Shown here piece by piece: positions 54,590 to 64,000 of a stretch of DNA of 64,000 nt; within the stretch, counting starts at the first letter, position 1, and every line of letters starts with the position of its first letter. The translations under genes and the position numbers were made by a program. This stretch comes from Ashinkailepas kermadecensis (lineage: Eukaryota > Arthropoda > Thecostraca > Neolepadidae): contig JAOTOM010003661.1 in assembly GCA_034440615.1 (NCBI GenBank), positions 62,001 to 126,000 of the forward strand, written 5' to 3'. The notes below the pieces were generated by a model. The model worked only from the letters and a program-made list of their open reading frames with translations. It was not told where the DNA came from and ran no database searches.

Positions 54590-55800
54590 TGTTAAATTGG
54601 CAAAAGCCGATTAGTGAAATGTCAGTTGACAGAATGTCAAATGCCAGAAGGTCAATTTGTCGATAAGCTAACTCGCTGAATGTCGATTAGTTGAATGCCA
54701 AGTAATCGAATGCCCGTTGGTCGAATGCCAATCAGCCAAAATCTTAATTAATAGAATATCAATGGGCCGAAATATTACTTGTTAAAGAGTCAGTTTGTTA
54801 TCGAAATGGCAATTATTGGGATGCCAACTAGTTTATATCAATGTATTGGCTATCAATTATTATAAATGTTAATGCAATTATTTGCCTTTGTCAATTTAAC
54901 AATTTGAATTGTCAATTACTTGAAACATAAATCCCTCGAAAGGTCAGTTAGCCAAAATATTCATTATTCGAGAAGTAAGTTAGCGAAAGTCAATATGCTT
55001 GTCAGTCCAATTCGAATTAATGGAATGCCAGTGTATTGCAACTTCAATTAGTCTAAGACTAATTCGTCAAATATGAATTATACGAATGTAAGTTAGTGGA
55101 ATGTCAGTTGGTCGAAGTATCGTCAAGTCGAAATGTCCTTTACTGCACTTATATCCAATCCCGACCTCTCCTATTCTAATATAACCGAATCGAACTATTT
55201 CGACTACTTGACATTCAACCGGCTAACATTTCGATTAAATAACATTTTAGCTAACTAACATTTCTATCAGCTGACGTTCGGCCAGTATAGTTCCTCTAAT
55301 TATTGTCTTGAAGAACGGAATTTCGTGTGATTAACATTCTGACTATTTTACCCTTTCATTAATTGTTGCCTTAACTAGCTAAACATTTTACGCATTGTCC
55401 TTGATAATACCTGACACTGGATTGTAATTAAACTAATTGCCATGTAACTGAGTCATATGTCGACCAACTGACTTTCGCCTACTTAGAAATTTAACTTACT
55501 GACATTCATTTTACTGAAGTTCCACAAACCGATAGAAGCCGAAATGTTATTTCGACAGATTTTTCGACGAAGTAAGATTTCTATCAAGTGATATTGGACT
55601 AATTCACCTTCGGCAATTTAACTTTTTCCGAAGACAGTTGTCAGCTTGTTATTCGAGTTCTTGCCCATTATCCTTTTTACACCGACAATTAATTACACCG
55701 GATCGGATTCGCCAATTCGTCAAGTAAACCGGACAATCCGTATGTTCTCATATCAATTACACGGGGAACATTCATATAAATAACATTCGCCTAATTCTAT
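54590..55800. repeat. Head-to-head palindrome of degenerate 15-bp repeats (foldback-like)
   Basis: From about 54590 to 55130 the plus strand carries a 15-bp word, consensus about AATGYCAATTAGTCG, over and over with heavy divergence. From about 55195 to 55800 the reverse complement (CGACTAATTGACATT type) takes over. The centre near 55130-55195 is not clearly repeat. This is the same architecture as 1-899 but with an unrelated unit and far more decay. No coding sequence is present. Confidence 0.8.
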
Positions 55801-59112
<3,312 letters not shown>

Positions 59113-60976
59113 CCATCAGAAAGATACGTCAATGCCTTTGTATATGCTTTATCATTACTTTAATTGCATTCGATTTAAATTATACTATGGAACAAGTTGC
59201 ATTCCAAGCACGTGACATCCGTTGGCTCTGTGCATTAAACCTGGAAGACAACTACCAATCTAGATGTTTTTCTAGTCAGCGATGTAAACGAGAGGCAACA
59301 ATGTTTTCCTTCGGTTTTGATTCATTGTTTATGAGAAAATAACGGATGAGTGTAAAGAAAGAGAAAATTTGCTCGAGGGTACATATTTAGGTTATATTTG
59401 ATCTCATTTTCACTGCAAAAATGTCTGCTCTAAATCACAATGTTTCAACGCATAGGTTAACAATGTTTACCTTGCCGATCCTTGAAAACCGAACCTGCGG
59501 TGAATCGGGCAAACGTAGAAGTACATTGATTGGTCTTCTGCTCATGTACAACACTCATGACACCACGGTGGTGGCTAGGCGATATTTCCGCCCTTTAAAC
59601 GAGTACTCTTCCGAGGAATTCCGACCACGTAGTCCGATGCACGCCGTGTCGCATATTCTGCATTGGTATACTACTGGATCGTGACAACATATGCAATACT
59701 TGCTATTTTATGTTAGCGACGTAAACGAGGCGTTTTTCTTTTGTTGGACCGTTGCCATTGTGATTGTAATTCTATCCGAATTTAGGATATGTATCAATTC
59801 AATATAAGTATTCATGGTCGCAGCATATTGTGTTCCATAAAACAATCCTGATAAGCGCGTCGAATGCTGATTAATGTTACTAATGTTTTAACTTTATGTT
59901 CTGCTTCGTGTGCAATTCATGCTCCCATAGAGGTGGACCATATAAAAATGCTGCCATATCTGATAGCCCATGTACTTCTATTACACAGACCTCCTTAGTT
60001 TGCATTCGTGTGAATATGGATGAATAATTGATGTTAACTCGCCGATGAACATGTTGTGTATTTTAAGCACAACTAATTTTGACTATTAACATTGAAGGGA
60101 CTGTCTCTAGTAATAGCAGTGTCTAAGGTTACATCTAAGGGAACGTGTGACAAGGGGGAAATAATTATGACTGCAATAGAAAGTGCACATCTTCCACCTA
60201 CAGCAGTTCACGTATCTCATTATGTGCATCTTTAGTGGGTCTGATATCGATACCAGAAAACAAAATCGTGCCTCACTTGAATGGAAAGGAATCCAGCCAT
60301 GCGTATGATAATTCCATCACAGACGCTAAGTGCGGTACTGAAGGTTGTATACGGAAGCTATGCAGGTTTGCAGGTTTGTGGAGTAATTTTAGGCGATTTA
60401 CTTTGCAGGGTCCATGTCCAGTGCATTGACGAAGTAGATACAGGTAAATTAAAACAGAGTCTCGAATGGTATGCACAAAGGTTATATGTGTACCTAAATA
60501 GGACTGACCGACCTCATTGTATATTTGCAAATTGCCATTGTTCTCGCGTTCGATAAGTCCGGGAAGCTGATTAGCAGACACGCTAAATATTACACAATTG
60601 ATAAAGCGGTGCTGTGCGGAGAACTCGGACTGAGGTTACTCTTTAAAGATCTTTCGGACAGCTGGGGTAACTGGTAACTGGGGTGAGCAAATTGTGAGCC
60701 AACTGGTCCTACTTAGCAAAATATAAACATACAATTGGATACAAATTGACTTCCTCCGTAATAATTATTGTCCACTTCTGATTGGACACTAGAGTGAAAA
60801 TATTCCCTTTAAAGATGTGGTGATTAGTAGAAAGATGGCACATGGTTATTGCAAAGGCACCACCTGGAGCTGTTTGCAAGCTTTAGAAAACACTGCTGGT
60901 ACTTGTGAAGGTAATGTGATGGGGTGTTCTCCCCGGCGACCGGAAGGCCAGTCGGTGCCTCGGCCTCGAGACGGTG
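59113..60976. other. No confident gene
   Basis: Frames at 59421-59684 and 60235-60581 are short and unrecognised. Sequence is AT-rich until 60900. Confidence 0.35.
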
Positions 60977-61795
60977 GTGTGGTGGGAGAACTGATATTGA
61001 CCCACCCGCCCGCACTCAGACAGTGACTGTCACCTGACCTGGTGTGGTGGGAGAACTGATATTGACCCACCCGCCCGCACTCAGACAGTGACTGTCACCT
61101 GACCTGGCACTGTCACCTGGCCTGGTGTGGTGGGATAACTGATATTGACCCACCCGCCCGCACTCAGACAGTGACTGTCACCTGACCTGGCACTGTCACC
61201 TGACCTGGTGTGGTGGGAGAACTGATATTGACCCACCCGCCCGCACTCAGACAGTGACTGTCACCTGACCTGGCACTGTCACCTGATCTGGTGTGGTGGG
61301 AGAACTGATATTGACCCACCCGCCCGCACTCAGACAGTGACTGTCACCTGACCTGGCACTGTCACCTGACCTGGTGTGGTGGGAGAACTGATATTGACCC
61401 ACCCGCCCGCACTCAGACAGTGACTGTCACCTGACCTGGCACTGTCACCTGAGCTGGCGTCATCACCTGACCTGATACTGCCACCTGACCTGGCACTGTC
61501 ACCTGACCTGGCGTCATCACCTGACCTGACACTGTCACCTGACCTGGCACTGTCACCTGACCTGGTGTGGTGGGAGAACTGATATTGACCCACCCGCCCG
61601 CACTCAGACAGTGACTGTCACCTGACCTGGCACTGTCACCTGACCTGGTGTGGTGGGAGAACTGATATTGACCCACCCGCCCGCACTCAGACAGTGACTG
61701 TCACTTGACCTGGCACTGTCACCTGAGCTGGTGTGGTGGGAGAACTGATATTGACCCACCCGCCCGCACTCAGACAGTGACTGTCACCTGACCTG
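60977..61795. repeat. 65-bp core interleaved with 18-bp satellite units
   Basis: A 65-bp core starting GTGTGGTGGGAGAACTGATA appears at 60977, 61042, 61125, 61208, 61291, 61374, 61565, 61648 and 61731. Spacings are 65, 83, 83, 83, 83, 191, 83 and 83, that is 65 plus 0, 1 or 7 units of 18. The 18-bp unit is CACTGTCACCTGACCTGG and variants. Confidence 0.95.
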
Positions 61796-63520
61796 GCGTC
61801 ATCACCTGACCTGATACTGCCACCTGACTGGACACTGTCACCTGACCTGGCACTGTCACCTGACCTGGCGTCATCACCTGACCTGATACTGCCACCTGAC
61901 TGGACACTGTCACCTGACCTGGCACTGTCACCTGACCTGGCGTCATCACCTGACCTGATACTGCCACCTGACTGGACACTGTCACCTGACCTGGCACTGT
62001 CACCTGGCCTGGCGTCATCACCTGACCTGATACTGCTCACCTGACTGGACACTGTCACCTGACCTGGCACTGTCACCTGACCTGGCGTCATCACCTGACC
62101 TGATACTGCCACCTGACTGGACACTGTCACCTGACCTGGCGTCATCACCTGACCTGATACTGCCACCTGACTGGACACTGTCACCTGACCTGGCACTGTC
62201 ACCTGACCTGGCGTCATCACCTGACCTGATACTGTCACCTGACTGGACACTGTCACCTGACCTGGCACTGTCACCTGACCCGGCGTCATCACCTGACCTG
62301 ATACTGTCACCTGACTGGACACTGCCACCTGACCTGGCACTGTCACCTGACCTGGCGTCATCACCTGACCTGATACTGCCACCTGACTGGACACTGTCAC
62401 CTGACCTGGCGTCATCACCTGACCTGATACTGTAACCTGACTGGACACTGTCACCTGACCTGGCACTGTCACCTGACTTGCCGTCATCACCTGACCTGAT
62501 ACTGTTACCTGACTGGACACTGTCACCTGACCTGGCACTGTCACCTGACCTGGCGTCATCACCTGACCTGATACTGTCACCTGACTGGACACTGTCACCT
62601 GACCTGGCACTGTCACCTGACCTGGCGTCATCACCTGACCTGATACTGTCACCTGACTGGACACTGTCACCTGACCTGGCGTCATCACCTGACCTGATAC
62701 TGCCACCTGACTTGACACTGTCACCTGACCTGGCGTCATCACCTGACCTGATACTGCCACCTGACTGGATACTGTCACCTGACCTGGCGTCATCACCTGA
62801 CCTGATACTGCCACCTGACTGGATACTGTCACCTGACCTGGCGTCATCACCTGACCTGATACTGCCACCTGACTGGATACTGTCACCTGACCTGGCGTCA
62901 TCACCTGACCTGATACTGCCACCTGACTGGACACTGTCACCTGACCTGGCGTCATCACCTGACCTGATACTGTCACCTGACTGGACACTGTCACCTGACC
63001 TGGCACTGTCACCTGACTTGCCGTCATCACCTGACCTGATACTGCCACCTGACCTGGCACTGTCACCTGACTGGACACTGTCACCTGACCTGGCATCATT
63101 ACCTGACCTCATACTGTCACCTGACCTGGTGCCATCACCTGAACTAATGCTGTCACCTGACCTGGTGCCATTACCTGACCTGATGTTGTCACCTGACATG
63201 GCACTGTCACCTAACTCGACAGTGTCACCTGGCCTGACACCATTACCTGACCTGATGCTGTCACCTGACCTGACACCGTCACCTAACCTGGCGCCATTAC
63301 CTGGTCTGATACTGTCAACTGACCTGGAACAATTACCCGACCTGATGCTGTCACCTGACCTGTCACCGTCACCTGACCGATGACAGGGTGATCTGGCGCC
63401 ATTATCTGACCTAATCCTGTCACCTGACTTGACACTATCACATCGTCAGCTGATTTGACACTGTCACCTGATTCAACACTATCACACGACCTGACACCGT
63501 CACCCGATCTGGCGCCATCA
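61796..63520. repeat. 18-bp satellite, about 90 copies, with 54/72-bp higher-order cycle
   Basis: Three variants alternate: CACTGTCACCTGACCTGG, CGTCATCACCTGACCTGA and TACTGCCACCTGACTGGA. The usual cycle is three units (54 bp) or four (72 bp, with the first doubled). From about 63090 onward copies become irregular. Each unit holds CACCTG and, in most, TGACCT. Long six-residue-repeat frames on both strands (470, 393 and 301 residues) follow simply from the 18-bp period. Confidence 0.96.
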
Positions 63521-63534
63521 CTTGACCTGCTACT

Positions 63535-64000
63535 GTCGCATGACCGCGGTCACAATAGCTCACCTATGTCCAGAGACCGTAGCGTCACTCATAGCCCGAT
63601 GTCAGTGGCGTAGGTCCGCGGTAACATTAACTCACCTTTGTCTAGAGACCGTGGCGTCACCCATTGCCCGATGTCAGTGGCGTAGGTCCGCGGTAACATT
63701 AACTCACCTTGTTGAGACCGTCGCGTCCTCGTTGCCCGATGTCGTGGCGTAGGTCGCGGTCAAGGCTCACCTTTGTCTAGAGACCGTGGCGTCACTCTTG
63801 CCCGATGTCGTGGCGTGGTCCGCGGTAACATTACCACCTAGTCTGAGACCGTCGCGTCACCGTTGCCCGATGTCGTGGCGTAGGTCCGCGGTAACATTAC
63901 TCCTTGTCCAGAGCCGTGGCGTCTGCCCGATGTGTGGCGTGGTCCGCGGTATTACTCCCTGCTGGCGTGCGTCCGTTGCCCGATGTCAGTGGCGTAGGTC
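63535..64000. repeat. 72-bp satellite running off the window, copies increasingly gapped
   Basis: The full unit is 72 bp (CGATGTCAGTGGCGTAGGTC, then CGCGGTAACATTAACTCACC, then a GAGACCGTGGCGTCACCC part). Seven copies are visible. Those after about 63700 are shortened by scattered one- to several-base deletions. Confidence 0.93.

Noticed and set aside
61687..63383. Frames of 470, 393 and 301 codons with six-residue repeats
   Set aside because: Products of the 18-bp satellite; three competing frames on two strands.

Overview
This window is eukaryotic, almost certainly from an invertebrate animal, and it is repeat-dominated accessory DNA. The evidence is fragments of three or four families of metazoan non-LTR retrotransposons, tRNA-derived SINE heads, very long (AT)n, (CT)n and (CA)n microsatellites, and a decayed astacin-type metalloprotease with trailing EGF-like and CUB segments. 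Nothing points to a prokaryote: there are no operons, no Shine-Dalgarno-led gene strings, and long stretches hold no open frame. I could not fix the phylum from sequence alone. I found no intact host protein-coding gene.

Layout, left to right. 1-899 is a head-to-head palindrome of 16-bp repeats. 1398-2113 is a broken reverse-transcriptase fragment. 2743-2815 is a tRNA-like SINE head. 3640-5440 (minus) is the 3' half of an L1/Tx1-type LINE. 6553-6625 holds two abutting palindromes. 8321-9343 is a TTAA-bounded non-autonomous DNA transposon packed with AGGTCA half-sites. 10911-11115, 12817-13040, 14893-15545 and 19380-20085 are tandem arrays. 17357-18492 is a Gag-like ORF1 with no ORF2 behind it. 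20910-21063 is the one stretch that looks like a host coding exon. 23379-23804 is (AT)n. 24509-25185 is a 42-bp array. 25830-29425 (minus) is a nearly complete CR1-type LINE with one internal stop.

The right half continues in the same way. It holds (TA)n at 31442-31755, a GAGACC hexamer tract (33751-34091), a 30-bp array (34531-34905), a SINE with an internal 81-bp duplication (35358-35600), a G-rich array (35678-36010) and a 2-kb 33-bp array carrying 16 perfect TGACGTCA octamers (36750-38736). An astacin-EGF-CUB pseudogene lies at 40961-42245 and has grown its own 50-bp minisatellite. A 1.45-kb compound microsatellite (46531-47977), a 29-bp array (50655-51300), possible transposon ends near 51615 and 53700, and a second head-to-head palindrome made of 15-bp repeats (54590-55800) follow. 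The last 3 kb is an 18-bp satellite with an interspersed 65-bp core, then a 72-bp array running off the end.

No genes work together here as a pathway. About a fifth of the window is tandem repeat by my addition of array lengths. Most long open frames are by-products of stop-free repeat units, several of which are open in four or more frames. The most unusual content is structural: two large inverted short-repeat palindromes that resemble foldback (FB/TU) transposons, the TTAA element, the TGACGTCA-bearing array, and the satellite whose core spacing follows 65 + 18n.
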